A stretch of 42,336 nt of DNA from UMGS172 sp045651745 (GCA_045651745.1 JAZRSW010000046.1:1-42336); one strand, 5' to 3'. Positions 6,204-14,989 are shown, counted from the first letter of the stretch. The notes: a model not told the origin generated them from the sequence alone. A program made the numbers and translations.

Positions 6204-7481
6204 TTATTTCTTTAAAAGCTTCTTAATAATTACAATAGCAAAGTGAAGTACAAGACCAACCGCAATTGCTACTACAAGGTCTTTTACAACGGTTAAAACA
6301 AAGGTTATAACCAAAATAGCAACATTAAACCACTTCTCGCTCTTGCAAATTCCTACAAAATCACGCCATTCGCTCATATTGTAGGCGACCATAAAGAGAA
6401 TTGCAGCAATAGCAGGCATCGGGATAAGCTTTGCTAAAGGTAACAATACCAAAATCACAAGCAACAACACGACAGCGTGTACCATACCCGCAACGGGTGT
6501 TTTACCGCCGTTTTTAGCATTGGCAGCAGTACGGGCAATCGCACCGGTAGCAGGAATTCCACCGAACATTACAGACAACATGTTACCGCAACCTTGTGCT
6601 ACCAACTCAGCATTGGGGTTATGCTTGGCATCAACCATTTTATCTGCAACAACGCAAGACAACAAAGACTCAATTCCAGCCAAAATTGCAATGGTAACTG
6701 CATCAGGTAAAACGGCCAACGCTTTATCAAAACTAAATTCAAGACCTGACAAGGTAAATTTCGGGAAGCCTGCTTTAATATTGGGGTAAAGCCCACCAAT
6801 TGTGGCAACATTTTCACTGAAAATGGGTATAAATTTAACCAAAAGCACGCTTACGATTACAGCAATCAATGACGGTGGCACTCTTTTTTCGAATTTAGGA
6901 TATACAATTAAAATTGCAAGGCAAATTGCACCAATTACCAGTGACTGCCAACTGAATGTGTCGATTGCGTGGATATTAGCCTCTACCTTTTCGAATGTTT
7001 CGACCGCCACAGTACCCGGTGCATATGTAAGACCCAAAAAGTCCTTAATTTGACCTAATAAAATAGTAACTGCAATACCCGATGTGAAGCCAACTGTAAT
7101 TGTAGTCGGAACGAACTTTATAAGTCCGCCTAACTTACATACACCCATAATTATTAGGATGATACCTGCCATAAGGGTGGCTAAAATCAAGCCTTCCATT
7201 CCTTGAGTTGCAATAACACCTGCAACAATTGTCGCAAATGCGGCGGTAGGACCTGCAATTTGGATATTACTTCCGCCAAGCAAGGATACCGTGAACCCCG
7301 CAAAAATAGCAGTGTAAATACCCTGCTGCGGCTGGGCGCCCGAAGCCAATGCCAATGCAATTGACAACGGCAGTGCAATAATTGCAACGATTAAACCTGC
7401 AATTAAGTCTTTCAAAAATTGCTGACTAGAATAGTCCTTTAAAGTAGAAAAGAACTTCGGTTTTAAATAGAATTCCCTCAA
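6204..7481 (-). CDS. SulP-family anion transporter, STAS domain absent
   Basis: A 425-residue inner-membrane protein of the SulP (SLC26) family with many transmembrane helices. The family hallmarks are LIAGLIVAIIALPLSIALAL, QQGIYTAIFAG, IQIAGPTAAFATIV and GCGNMLSVMFGGIPATGAIARTAAN. SulP proteins move sulfate, bicarbonate or other anions. The usual ~550-residue protein ends in a cytoplasmic STAS domain; this one stops right after the last helix (IIKKLLKK), so that regulatory domain is missing. The start is TTG with GTGAGGG 7 nt upstream. It has its own promoter, which overlaps the hairpin behind galT. The substrate cannot be told from sequence. Confidence 0.88.
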   Translation of the reverse strand: MREFYLKPKFFSTLKDYSSQQFLKDLIAGLIVAIIALPLSIALALASGAQPQQGIYTAIFAGFTVSLLGGSNIQIAGPTAAFATIVAGVIATQGMEGLILATLMAGIILIIMGVCKLGGLIKFVPTTITVGFTSGIAVTILLGQIKDFLGLTYAPGTVAVETFEKVEANIHAIDTFSWQSLVIGAICLAILIVYPKFEKRVPPSLIAVIVSVLLVKFIPIFSENVATIGGLYPNIKAGFPKFTLSGLEFSFDKALAVLPDAVTIAILAGIESLLSCVVADKMVDAKHNPNAELVAQGCGNMLSVMFGGIPATGAIARTAANAKNGGKTPVAGMVHAVVLLLVILVLLPLAKLIPMPAIAAILFMVAYNMSEWRDFVGICKSEKWFNVAILVITFVLTVVKDLVVAIAVGLVLHFAIVIIKKLLKK

Positions 7482-7509
7482 ATTAATCCCTCACAATGTT
7501 TAAAAATCA

Positions 7510-7548
7510 AAAACCGTTACAAAATATACCACAATTTGCAACGGTTTT
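7510..7548 (-). terminator. galT terminator
   Basis: The arms 7510-7523 and 7535-7548 (AAAACCGTT... / ...AACGGTTTT, one G-U pair on the minus strand) form a 14-bp stem followed by TTTTTGATTTTTA on the minus strand. The SulP promoter overlaps the same DNA, so the palindrome may also act as an operator. Confidence 0.6.
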
Positions 7549-7551
7549 CAA
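7523..7551 (-). promoter_or_regulatory. SulP promoter overlapping the hairpin
   Basis: On the minus strand TTGAAA (7546-7551), 17 bp, TATATT (7523-7528). Both boxes lie within or at the edge of the inverted repeat at 7510-7548. Confidence 0.5.
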
Positions 7552-7577
7552 CTGTTTATTATATTTTTTGCTCTGTT

Positions 7578-9071
7578 TTAACTATTTACTGCATCAATAA
7601 ATTTCAAGAAAGCGGCTTTGCCGTCATCTGTCAACTTATAAACGCCTGCATGCTCCAAAACCTTTTTGAAAACTAAACCTACTTCATTTTGGATAATTTC
7701 ATCAATGTTTTGAGCGTTTACTGTGTCATACTTTTTTAAAAATTCGATTGTCCAATCGGCGTGTTTAGCGGTAATATCGTCTTCATAAAGGTTTTTGCCC
7801 TTAATGATATTTTCAGCTAAAATCTGCATTTCCGTTTTTAATCTTGACGGCAGAACAGCAAGACCCATAACCTCAATTAAACCGATATTTTCCTTTTTTA
7901 TATGATGCAATTCCGCGTGCGGATGGTATACTCCCAAAGGATGTTCTTCGGTTGTGATGTTATTACGAAGCACCAAATCAAGCTCATACATTTCCCCTGC
8001 TTTGCGTGCAATCGGGGTGATTGTGTTATGCGGTGTTGAGTCAGTTTCAGCAAAAACAAAAGCTGACTCATCAGTAAAGCCACGCCACTTTATTAAAATT
8101 TTATCGGCAAGCTCAATAAGCCTTTCGGGCTCAGCACAGCTTAAACGGATAACCGACATAGGCCATTTTACAATACCTGCTTTCACATCGTCAAAACCTT
8201 CAAATTTAACGTCGCACATAAGCGGTGCTTTTGCCATTGCAAAGGTGTAATGACCGCCTTGGAAATGGTCATGAGTCAAAATTGAGCCACCGACTATCGG
8301 TAAATCGGCATTTGAACCGACAAAATAGTGCGGAAAAAGTGTGACAAAGTCTAGCAATTTTTTGAAAGTATCACGGTTAATTGCCATAGGTGTATGCTCG
8401 GAATTGAACACGATACAATGTTCGTTATAATAAACGTAAGGCGAATACTGTAACATCCACTCAGTATCATTTATAACCATTGGGATAATGCGGTGATTTT
8501 GACGTGCAGGATGATTTACCCTACCCTTATAACCCTCATTTTCCTTACACAATAAGCATTTTGGGTAACCGCTCTGTTTTGCCGACTTTGCGGCGGCGAT
8601 TGCCTTAGGGTCTTTTTCAGGCTTCGAAAGATTTATAGTAATATCAAGGTCGCCGTATTCAGTAGGTGTTACCCACTTTACATCCTTATTTATACGGTAA
8701 CGACGGATATAGTCGCTGTCACAACTTAATTTGTAGTAATAATCGGTAGCCGTTTCAGGACTTTGCTCATACTTTTGCCAAAAGGTACTTATAACCTCAG
8801 ACGGACGGGGCACTAAAACACCCATAATCTTAGTGTCAAACAAATCCTTCTCGGTAATATTATCCTCTAAAAGACCGTTTTCTACTCCATAATCTATAAA
8901 GCTTTGAAGTATCTCCTCTAAATCGGTTGATGTAACATTTTCAGATTCTACATATTCATCTAAGCCCAACACATCCAACAAACAATTGGTTGTATAGATT
9001 TTATCTTCCGTAGTAATGAGATTGGTTTTAACACCATACTCAACCAAATTTTTTATTGCCTGATTAATCAT
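7578..9071 (-). CDS. galT: UDP-glucose--hexose-1-phosphate uridylyltransferase
   Basis: A 497-residue Leloir-pathway enzyme that swaps UMP between UDP-glucose and galactose-1-phosphate. It is the long Firmicutes-type GalT, distinct from the ~350-residue enterobacterial type. Visible motifs are CLLCKENEGYKGR, NHPARQNHRIIPM, WMLQYSPYVYYNEHCIVF and GGSILTHDHFQGG, the last being the H-x-H active-site motif (HDHFQGG). The C-terminal domain is the GalT second half (EEHPLGVYHPHAELHHIKKE). It is cytosolic. It lies 26 nt downstream of mgtE on the same strand. No galK or galE is adjacent, so galactose use must rely on genes elsewhere. Confidence 0.93.
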   Translation of the reverse strand: MINQAIKNLVEYGVKTNLITTEDKIYTTNCLLDVLGLDEYVESENVTSTDLEEILQSFIDYGVENGLLEDNITEKDLFDTKIMGVLVPRPSEVISTFWQKYEQSPETATDYYYKLSCDSDYIRRYRINKDVKWVTPTEYGDLDITINLSKPEKDPKAIAAAKSAKQSGYPKCLLCKENEGYKGRVNHPARQNHRIIPMVINDTEWMLQYSPYVYYNEHCIVFNSEHTPMAINRDTFKKLLDFVTLFPHYFVGSNADLPIVGGSILTHDHFQGGHYTFAMAKAPLMCDVKFEGFDDVKAGIVKWPMSVIRLSCAEPERLIELADKILIKWRGFTDESAFVFAETDSTPHNTITPIARKAGEMYELDLVLRNNITTEEHPLGVYHPHAELHHIKKENIGLIEVMGLAVLPSRLKTEMQILAENIIKGKNLYEDDITAKHADWTIEFLKKYDTVNAQNIDEIIQNEVGLVFKKVLEHAGVYKLTDDGKAAFLKFIDAVNS

Positions 9072-9097
9072 TATAAACTCCTACTTGGAAATTTCAA

Positions 9098-10462
9098 TTA
9101 AAACGTCAATATCTTCATTGCGATTACAAAGTATACAATAAGCGACAAAACATCAACAATAGTTGTAATAAACGGGCTTGCCATTACAGCAGGGTCTAAT
9201 TTTACCGCCTTTGCTAAAATCGGCAACGCACAACCAACAATTTTAGCTATGAAAACAGTTACCATTAAGGTTAAGGAAATAACAAGCATTTGCAAGTATG
9301 AAACATCCATACCTAAAAGCAGATTATCAATCAAATAAATCTTTGCAAAGCCTGTAACTGCCAATGTAACACCACAAAGCAAAGCCACTCGGAATTCTTT
9401 CCACAAAACCCTTAAAATATCAGAAAGTTCAATTTCACCAACGGCAATACCGCGGATAACGGTAGCCGAAGACTGTCCGCCCGCATTACCGCCAGTGCCC
9501 ATAAGCATGGGGATAAATGAAATTAACACCGGAACTGCACTTAAAGCCGATTCAAACGAATTTAAAATAACACCCGTAAATGTAGCCGAAAGCATAAGCA
9601 ACATCAACCACGGAATACGTGTTTTCCAAATATTGAAAACACCGGTTTTAAGATACGGCTTATCGGTTGAAGAAATAGCAGCCATACGCTCAATATCCTC
9701 GGTTGCCTCTTCTTCCATAACGTCCATAGCGTCGTCAACCGTAACGATACCGACAATTCTTTGGTCCTTATCAACAACCGGCAAAGCCAAAACGTCATAC
9801 TTCGAAAACATTTGAGCAACAATTTCTTTGTCCTCGTAAGCATCGATACTCAAAACATTGGTTTCCATTATTTCGGAAACCAACTCATCAGAATCGGCAA
9901 GCAACAAATCCTTTACCGAAACAATACCGACCAATTTTCTTCGATTGGTAACGTAACAGGTATAAACCGTTTCCTTATTTACACCCTCTCGGCGTATTTT
10001 TTGGAAACACTGTTCAACCGTCAAATCCTCAGCCAAGGAAACATACTCAACCGTCATAATACTTCCTGCGCTATCCTCAGGGTACTTTAACAATTCGTTT
10101 ATCTGACGGCGAAGTCCTGCAGGTGCGGTTCTTAAAATACGTGCAACAACGTTAGCGGGCATTTCTTCGATAATATCAACAGTGTCATCTAGCCAAAGGT
10201 CATTAATAATTTCTTTAAGCTCAACATCGCTGAAACTTTTAATCAACAAATGTTGTGCCTCGGTTTCCATATAAGAAAAGGTGTCACCGGCCAAGTCTTT
10301 AGGTAATATTCTGAAAACCAAGGGTATTTCAGTCGGTGTCAGTTCACCAATAAGTTCACCCAAGTCAGGCGGATTCATTTCACTTAAAACTTCACGTAAA
10401 GTTTTAAATGCACGTGTGTTTACAAGTTGGCTGATATATTCCAACAATTCTTCTTTTTCCAT
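9098..10462 (-). CDS. mgtE: Magnesium transporter MgtE
   Basis: A 454-residue Mg2+ channel. The order is as in the family: an N-terminal superhelical domain (about 1-125, ending SAGSIMTVEYVSL), two CBS domains (about 135-250; GIVSVKDLLLAD, GIVTVDDAMDVMEEEATEDI), then five transmembrane helices with PVLISFIPMLMGTGGNAGGQ and KLDPAVMASPFITTIVDVLS. The last segment holds the conserved D-P-A-x-x-x-x-P/A-x-x-T-T-x-x-D pore residues. GAAAGGAG lies just before the ATG. Upstream, a promoter at 10646-10675 gives a leader of about 175 nt that contains a 29-codon ORF and a hairpin covering this ribosome site, so translation-linked regulation is likely. galT follows in the same transcript. Confidence 0.95.
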   Translation of the reverse strand: MEKEELLEYISQLVNTRAFKTLREVLSEMNPPDLGELIGELTPTEIPLVFRILPKDLAGDTFSYMETEAQHLLIKSFSDVELKEIINDLWLDDTVDIIEEMPANVVARILRTAPAGLRRQINELLKYPEDSAGSIMTVEYVSLAEDLTVEQCFQKIRREGVNKETVYTCYVTNRRKLVGIVSVKDLLLADSDELVSEIMETNVLSIDAYEDKEIVAQMFSKYDVLALPVVDKDQRIVGIVTVDDAMDVMEEEATEDIERMAAISSTDKPYLKTGVFNIWKTRIPWLMLLMLSATFTGVILNSFESALSAVPVLISFIPMLMGTGGNAGGQSSATVIRGIAVGEIELSDILRVLWKEFRVALLCGVTLAVTGFAKIYLIDNLLLGMDVSYLQMLVISLTLMVTVFIAKIVGCALPILAKAVKLDPAVMASPFITTIVDVLSLIVYFVIAMKILTF

Positions 10463-10473
10463 ATTTTCGTTCT

Positions 10474-10492
10474 CCTTTCTTTTTTTGAAAGG
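10474..10492 (-). promoter_or_regulatory. Hairpin sequestering the mgtE ribosome site
   Basis: On the minus strand CCTTTC (10487-10492) pairs with GAAAGG (10474-10479) around a loop of seven A. The 3' arm is the Shine-Dalgarno sequence of mgtE, so when folded it would block initiation. It begins 18 nt after the stop of the upstream ORF. Confidence 0.55.
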
Positions 10493-10509
10493 TACAAAAC
10501 GACAAGGAT

Positions 10510-10599
10510 TTAATGACGAGAAAAACGGACAACTGCCATTTTTCTCATACTACCTCGCGGTTTCGCGCCGTCTTTAGAATAACTACTGCCAGCGTCCAT
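10510..10599 (-). CDS. 29-codon upstream ORF in the mgtE leader
   Basis: An ORF of 29 codons begins MDAGSSYSKDGAKPRGSM and continues with a basic segment ending RFSRH, then TAA. GAGGTGAGG precedes its ATG at good spacing, as strong as any ribosome site in the window. It is the first ORF in the mgtE transcript and stops 47 nt before mgtE. Its 3' part overlaps an 11-bp hairpin (10518-10528 with 10536-10546). One pair of that stem is U-G as minus-strand RNA but a C-A mismatch on the other strand, so it is stable only in the mgtE transcript. I recognise no family. It is probably a leader peptide whose translation controls mgtE; a free small protein is also possible. Confidence 0.6.
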   Translation of the reverse strand: MDAGSSYSKDGAKPRGSMRKMAVVRFSRH

Positions 10600-10645
10600 T
10601 TTTATCCTCACCTCTTTAAATTTAAAATACCAAAAAATCTAATTG

Positions 10646-10675
10646 ATTATACTACTCTAAAAAAACAATTGTCAA
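10646..10675 (-). promoter_or_regulatory. mgtE promoter
   Basis: On the minus strand TTGACA (10670-10675), 18 bp, TATAAT (10646-10651). Transcription would start near 10639, leaving a leader of about 175 nt before mgtE. The -35 box lies next to the end of the upstream PstS-like gene. Confidence 0.75.
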
Positions 10676-10677
10676 TA

Positions 10678-11544
10678 TTATTGTGAAACCAAGCATAATG
10701 CAATTTTTCCCTGCTCTGACAATATCCAATCAAACAAAACTCTGACATTATTTCCCGAGCCTTCAGACGAACGGATTGTAACGCCTATCGGGAAACTTAA
10801 GGGATACTGTCCGTTTTCGACAGTTTCCTCATTCGGCAAAACTCCGTTAACTTTAAGCGGTTTTATTGTACCCTTATTAAAGTCACCCGCTAATTTAAAA
10901 AGCGTGTACCCTATTGCGCCCTTGCGGTTATCGTAACTGATTTCGGCTTGAAATTCACCGTTTTCGGTTGTAATGGTCTTGTATACAGGCGGAACGGTAA
11001 TATCGGTCGCTATATACTTTTCGAAAGCGTTTTGAACTGCGGTGCTGTCTTTTGAGCCAAACAGAGTAATTGCCATATCACTGTCGCCAAAAGCATTCCA
11101 ATTTGTGACCTCACCTTTAAAAACAGATGCTATCTGCTCGGTTGACAATTCCTCAACACCTGTTTGATTGCTCATAAAAACAAGCGCATCACGAACAAGT
11201 TCATTGGTTGTTAGTTCTAACGCTGTTGTTTCAAGTTTTTCGGCAACGCTTTTACCGTAGCCGTGTGCAATTACAAAGTCACACTCACCGTTAATCAGCT
11301 TCATATAACACTCATCGGTCGTGTCGCAAACAGTAACAAATTTTGACGCTTCCGAAGGTGTAATTCCTAAAACGCTGACTGCTAAATTTATACCTATTTG
11401 CTCACTGTAAGACGTTACACAAACTTTGGGATAATTTTCGGCAGTAAACTTTACACTGCCGTCAGCCAAACGGTCAGGGGTTTTACTGCAAGCAACACAA
11501 AAAAGCATAAGGAACGATACACATAAAACGAATATCTTTTTCAT
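10678..11544 (-). CDS. PstS-like phosphate-binding lipoprotein
   Basis: A 288-residue lipoprotein with a signal ending FCVACSK (lipobox Cys about residue 19). The body is a type II periplasmic-binding fold of the PstS kind: ALVFMSNQTGVEELS, IASVFKGEVTNWNAFG, ITLFGSKDSTAVQNAFEKY and KGAIGYTLFKLAG. In the PstS family such segments bind phosphate. No pstC, pstA or pstB genes follow, so it is an orphan binding protein, possibly a sensor or scavenger. It lies 16 nt downstream of the WG-repeat lipoprotein gene and is probably cotranscribed with it. Confidence 0.75.
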   Translation of the reverse strand: MKKIFVLCVSFLMLFCVACSKTPDRLADGSVKFTAENYPKVCVTSYSEQIGINLAVSVLGITPSEASKFVTVCDTTDECYMKLINGECDFVIAHGYGKSVAEKLETTALELTTNELVRDALVFMSNQTGVEELSTEQIASVFKGEVTNWNAFGDSDMAITLFGSKDSTAVQNAFEKYIATDITVPPVYKTITTENGEFQAEISYDNRKGAIGYTLFKLAGDFNKGTIKPLKVNGVLPNEETVENGQYPLSFPIGVTIRSSEGSGNNVRVLFDWILSEQGKIALCLVSQ

Positions 11545-11560
11545 TGTAATATCCTCTCCT

Positions 11561-13147
11561 TTAATGCTGACCGACCGACGCGATGCTTAATACAGTTTCA
11601 AGATTTTTATCGTAAACGGTCGTTTTGCTACCTAACGTCACCGACAGAAGTTCCGTTTCACCAAACGACGAAACCTTGATATAATCACTGTTTTCATACA
11701 AAAAAGCGTTGGTCAAAGTATCATAAAGACAGTATTTTTTGTCAATCTTTTTATTTGTGGTTAAAACCAAATAGCGATTATCCAAACATTCGTCGGAATA
11801 CTGATAGTTTATCCACTCGGTTCTTTGTTTGGCGCTAACCGACACAAAACAAATCTTTTTTGTGTCGGAATTAGACACAACTGCAGTGTTGCCGAAACGA
11901 CCTAATAAACCACCGAAATCACCCAAGGCTTCTATCGAATCGCCGTTTTCGTCAAAAATTGTGCCTGTTCCACTATAGGTACATACATAAAGACCACCAA
12001 CTGAATTTTCACTGTCAGGAAACATTCCCGTTTCTTTGCAGTGGAACGGTTTACCTGTATCGGCATAAAAATACTCAACACGGCCTGTATCAATATTAGT
12101 TTTCTTATAGATAAAATTTTCCGAATCAATTATATCTATAAAACCACGGTCACATAGAATTGTTTTAACAACATTTTTATTAATATCATAAACATCGTAC
12201 TGTCCCGTGGTTTTGCAGGCAAAAAGTTCTCTTGAGTGGTTAAAATCAATATCAAAGAACTTTGGCTCTAAAAACCACTCACCTTTAATATCCATAACGC
12301 CATAAAGGCCTTCTTCATTAACAACCACTGCCAAACCGTTGTAAAACTCCCCGCAGAAAAGGAAATTTTCGTATATCTTTTTACCGCTGTTATCAATATA
12401 ATACGCGAACTTTTCTTCGGTATAGGTCTGTTTTTGACCCTCTTCAACCTTATCGGGCGTTTTTAAAACTACGTTAACGGGGGCTAAACCGTCACTAAAT
12501 TTACCAATTGTATAAGTATATCGGTTATCTTCAGCCATTTTGGTTTCAAAAGTAAATTTTCGCTTGCCTTTAAAATCATAAAACTCTAAATATTTATATA
12601 CTTTCTTGCCGGTTTTACGTGTGCGTTCTAACACAACGCGTTCAGCACCGACCGATTTCACAACTCTGTTTTTAGGAAGTTTAAACACCCAACTGCCGTT
12701 TGATGCAGCTACCCAACGCTCACCAACCGTTGCCAAAGAGCCGTCCGTACCCTTTATCATCTCATAAACGTAGCCACCCTCATCGGTTTCGTGTTTAATG
12801 ATATTATCAAATACCGCATCAACTACAACTGCACCGTTTAAATCACATAAACCGTACACAGGGTTTTTGAAAATATCGTCACTACCCTCTTCGGTGGATA
12901 TATACGTTTCATATCCACCCACAAAAGGTATGAGTTCACCGTAAGAATCTGATGCAACTAACGTATCGCAAAACTCAACACTCACGCGGTTGTGGACTAC
13001 TGTATCTGTGACGACTTGGGCAGTCACATTTTCACGAAGTGCAAAAAATGGTGCTTCGGATGTATCGTTTTTATTATTTTTACAGCCGACCGATAAAACC
13101 AATACCAAAATTGCTAAAGTTAAACAAATATATTTTAATTGTTTCAT
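11561..13147 (-). CDS. WG-repeat lipoprotein
   Basis: A 528-residue secreted lipoprotein (signal ending LVLSVGCKNN). It contains several WG-type beta repeats, for example YGLCDLNGAVVVDAVFDNI and YGVMDIKGEWFLEPKFFDI, with looser copies elsewhere. WG-repeat proteins form propeller-like or solenoid surfaces and are thought to mediate binding; no enzymatic residues are evident. The first gene of a two-gene unit with the PstS-like lipoprotein, expressed from the promoter at 13185-13213. The function is unknown. Both products being surface lipoproteins suggests a joint role at the cell envelope. Confidence 0.75.
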   Translation of the reverse strand: MKQLKYICLTLAILVLVLSVGCKNNKNDTSEAPFFALRENVTAQVVTDTVVHNRVSVEFCDTLVASDSYGELIPFVGGYETYISTEEGSDDIFKNPVYGLCDLNGAVVVDAVFDNIIKHETDEGGYVYEMIKGTDGSLATVGERWVAASNGSWVFKLPKNRVVKSVGAERVVLERTRKTGKKVYKYLEFYDFKGKRKFTFETKMAEDNRYTYTIGKFSDGLAPVNVVLKTPDKVEEGQKQTYTEEKFAYYIDNSGKKIYENFLFCGEFYNGLAVVVNEEGLYGVMDIKGEWFLEPKFFDIDFNHSRELFACKTTGQYDVYDINKNVVKTILCDRGFIDIIDSENFIYKKTNIDTGRVEYFYADTGKPFHCKETGMFPDSENSVGGLYVCTYSGTGTIFDENGDSIEALGDFGGLLGRFGNTAVVSNSDTKKICFVSVSAKQRTEWINYQYSDECLDNRYLVLTTNKKIDKKYCLYDTLTNAFLYENSDYIKVSSFGETELLSVTLGSKTTVYDKNLETVLSIASVGQH

Positions 13148-13184
13148 TCTTGAACTCCCAAATTTTAAATATATATATATATTT

Positions 13185-13213
13185 ATTTTACCACTTTAAG
13201 CTCTATTTGGCAA
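13185..13213 (-). promoter_or_regulatory. Promoter of the WG-repeat/PstS-like unit
   Basis: On the minus strand TTGCCA (13208-13213), 17 bp, TAAAAT (13185-13190). It is followed by an (AT)n run in the untranslated leader near 13170. Confidence 0.55.
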
Positions 13214-13242
13214 CGAAAAAATAACCAAGCGCGAAATTTTGA

Positions 13243-13271
13243 TTGACTAATTAAAGTTTCTCACGTATAAT
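13243..13271 (+). promoter_or_regulatory. Promoter of the HPr-like gene
   Basis: TTGACT (13243-13248), 17 bp, TATAAT (13266-13271), followed by AAGGAG before the ATG at 13303. Confidence 0.75.
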
Positions 13272-13302
13272 ATACTCGAAAGTTAAGAAAGGAGTAATTA
13301 AT

Positions 13303-13584
13303 ATGGAAAGATTTCTTATTATGCACGATATTGATATGGCTGACTTTATTAAAACTTTAGACAGTTGCAAAGGCGACGTTTTTTTAGAGACTTCTGAGGG
13401 TGACGTTTTGAACCTTAAATCAAAACTTTGCCAGATGATAGGTGTTGCCAACATTATGAAGGGTGCAATTATCAAAGAAGCTGCTCTTCGTTGCTCTAAC
13501 CCTGAAGATGAAAGTTTACTTTTTAGATTTAACCTTTACAAAGAGGTTCCCGTGAAGGATAGCGAAGACGAAGAAGATGAATAA
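13303..13584 (+). CDS. Small acidic protein, possibly HPr-fold
   Basis: A 93-residue cytosolic protein ending in a run of Asp/Glu (DSEDEEDE). The stretch KTLDSCKGDVFLETSEGDV and NLKSKLCQMIGVANI is reminiscent of the middle of HPr, where S-x-x-S-x-I-x-L and V-N-x-K-S-x-x-x-x-M occur. The phosphorylated His region of HPr is not visible at the N-terminus, so phosphotransfer is unlikely. The resemblance is weak and by eye. It is a monocistronic gene with a strong promoter and terminator, so it is probably well expressed. The function is unknown. Confidence 0.6.
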   Translation: MERFLIMHDIDMADFIKTLDSCKGDVFLETSEGDVLNLKSKLCQMIGVANIMKGAIIKEAALRCSNPEDESLLFRFNLYKEVPVKDSEDEEDE

Positions 13585-13604
13585 TTTTCAACATATTTAA
13601 TGCA

Positions 13605-13640
13605 AAAACCGCAGTAGATAACATTATCTACTGCGGTTTT
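13605..13640. terminator. Bidirectional terminator between HPr-like gene and hisS
   Basis: AAAACCGCAGTAGATA (13605-13620) pairs perfectly with 13625-13640 around ACAT. A-rich and T-rich flanks let it serve both converging genes. Confidence 0.85.
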
Positions 13641-13651
13641 AATTTTGTTGA

Positions 13652-14989
13652 TTATTTATTTAAGCCAAGCAAAGCTTCTACCTCGTCTGTATCACCTGAA
13701 ACGACATCAATCATACTGTCGATTTGGTAATCATACAAAGCTGTCACTATTCCGTCGGTTAAATTAACCTCTTTTTGCTCGCCTGTAATCATATTTTTTA
13801 ATATGCACTTATCGGTTGCTAACTCGTCATCACCGATAACGGTGCTGAATTTAGTACCGATTTTATCGGCATACTTCATCTGTGCCTTAACTGAACGGCC
13901 TGCAACGTCACAAACGGCAGTAAAGCCCTCGTTTCTTAAATCCATACATAATTTAGTGGCTTTGAGTTTTGCACCCTCACCCATTGTTGCGATATAAACG
14001 TCGGGAAGTTTTGCTTCGGGGAATTCTGCCTTTTGAGCCTCCATAACCATTAAAAGACGCTCAATACCCATTGCAAAGCCTAACGAAGGCAACTCAGGAC
14101 CGCCCATTTGACCGACAAGCCCATCATAACGTCCGCCACCGCAAACAGTTGACTGTGCGCCAATATCACCCGACACGAACTCAAAAACTGTTTTAGTGTA
14201 ATAATCAAGACCACGAACGATTTTGGGGTTAACTGTAAACTTTAAGTCTGCCGAATCCAAGTGTTTTTTAACACCTTCAAAATGCTCACGGCAACCGTCG
14301 CAAAGATAATCAAGCATTATAGGAGCAGTATCGGCAATCTCTTTGCAGACAGGTGATTTACAATCAAGAATTCGCATAGGATTACGTTCAAGACGGTCAC
14401 GGCAGGTTTCGCAGAGTTCCTGTTGACGCGAAGCAAAATATTCTTTTAATGCGGCGTGATATTTTGCTCTGCACTCAGGACAACCAATTGAGTTAATCTC
14501 TAATGACAAATTCTTGATACCCAAGTTAGTAAGCACTGAATTTGCCAACAAAATCATTTCAGCATCGGCCGAAGGGTCAGCCGCGCCGAACATTTCTGCG
14601 CCGAACTGATGAAACTCTCTCATTCTGCCTGCCTGAGGCTTCTCATAACGGTAGCAACCACCGACATAGCAAGCCTTTACGGGCAAAGCACCGTTAATAA
14701 GACCGTGTTCGATAACCGAACGGACAACACCTGCGGTAAACTCAGGGCGCAAGGTAATTGAACGGTCACCCTTATCGGTAAAGGTATACATTTCCTTTTG
14801 AACAACGTCGGTTGTTTCACCAACGTTTTTAGTGAAAACTTCGGTATACTCAAAAACAGGAACTCTTATTTCAGAAAAGCCGAAAAGTCCCGCAGTTTCA
14901 AGCATTTTTTTCTCTACGAACTGCCATTTGTGGCTGTCAGCCGGCAAAACATCTGCAGTTCCTTTAATTGAAGTATTATATTTAGCCAT
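13652..14989 (-). CDS. hisS: Histidine--tRNA ligase
   Basis: A 445-residue class II aminoacyl-tRNA synthetase that charges tRNA-His. It has the HisRS landmarks: GTADVLPAD at the N-terminus, RPEFTAGVVRS (motif 2 region), GCYRYEKPQAGRMREFHQFG, the histidine-binding VRGLDYYTKTVFEF and a GGGRYDGLV block, then the anticodon-binding domain (about 335-420). ATG 14989 is preferred over GTG 14998 because AGGTGAT lies just before it. It ends the mreB-mgsA cluster on the minus strand, 71 nt after mgsA. I see no T-box structure in that gap. Confidence 0.95.
   Translation of the reverse strand: MAKYNTSIKGTADVLPADSHKWQFVEKKMLETAGLFGFSEIRVPVFEYTEVFTKNVGETTDVVQKEMYTFTDKGDRSITLRPEFTAGVVRSVIEHGLINGALPVKACYVGGCYRYEKPQAGRMREFHQFGAEMFGAADPSADAEMILLANSVLTNLGIKNLSLEINSIGCPECRAKYHAALKEYFASRQQELCETCRDRLERNPMRILDCKSPVCKEIADTAPIMLDYLCDGCREHFEGVKKHLDSADLKFTVNPKIVRGLDYYTKTVFEFVSGDIGAQSTVCGGGRYDGLVGQMGGPELPSLGFAMGIERLLMVMEAQKAEFPEAKLPDVYIATMGEGAKLKATKLCMDLRNEGFTAVCDVAGRSVKAQMKYADKIGTKFSTVIGDDELATDKCILKNMITGEQKEVNLTDGIVTALYDYQIDSMIDVVSGDTDEVEALLGLNK

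Noticed and set aside
10463..10640. M-box (ykoK) magnesium riboswitch in the mgtE leader
   Set aside because: The leader length fits and AGGTGAGG resembles the M-box opening, but the rest of the conserved core is not visible, and AGGTGAGG is better explained as the ribosome site of the 29-codon ORF.
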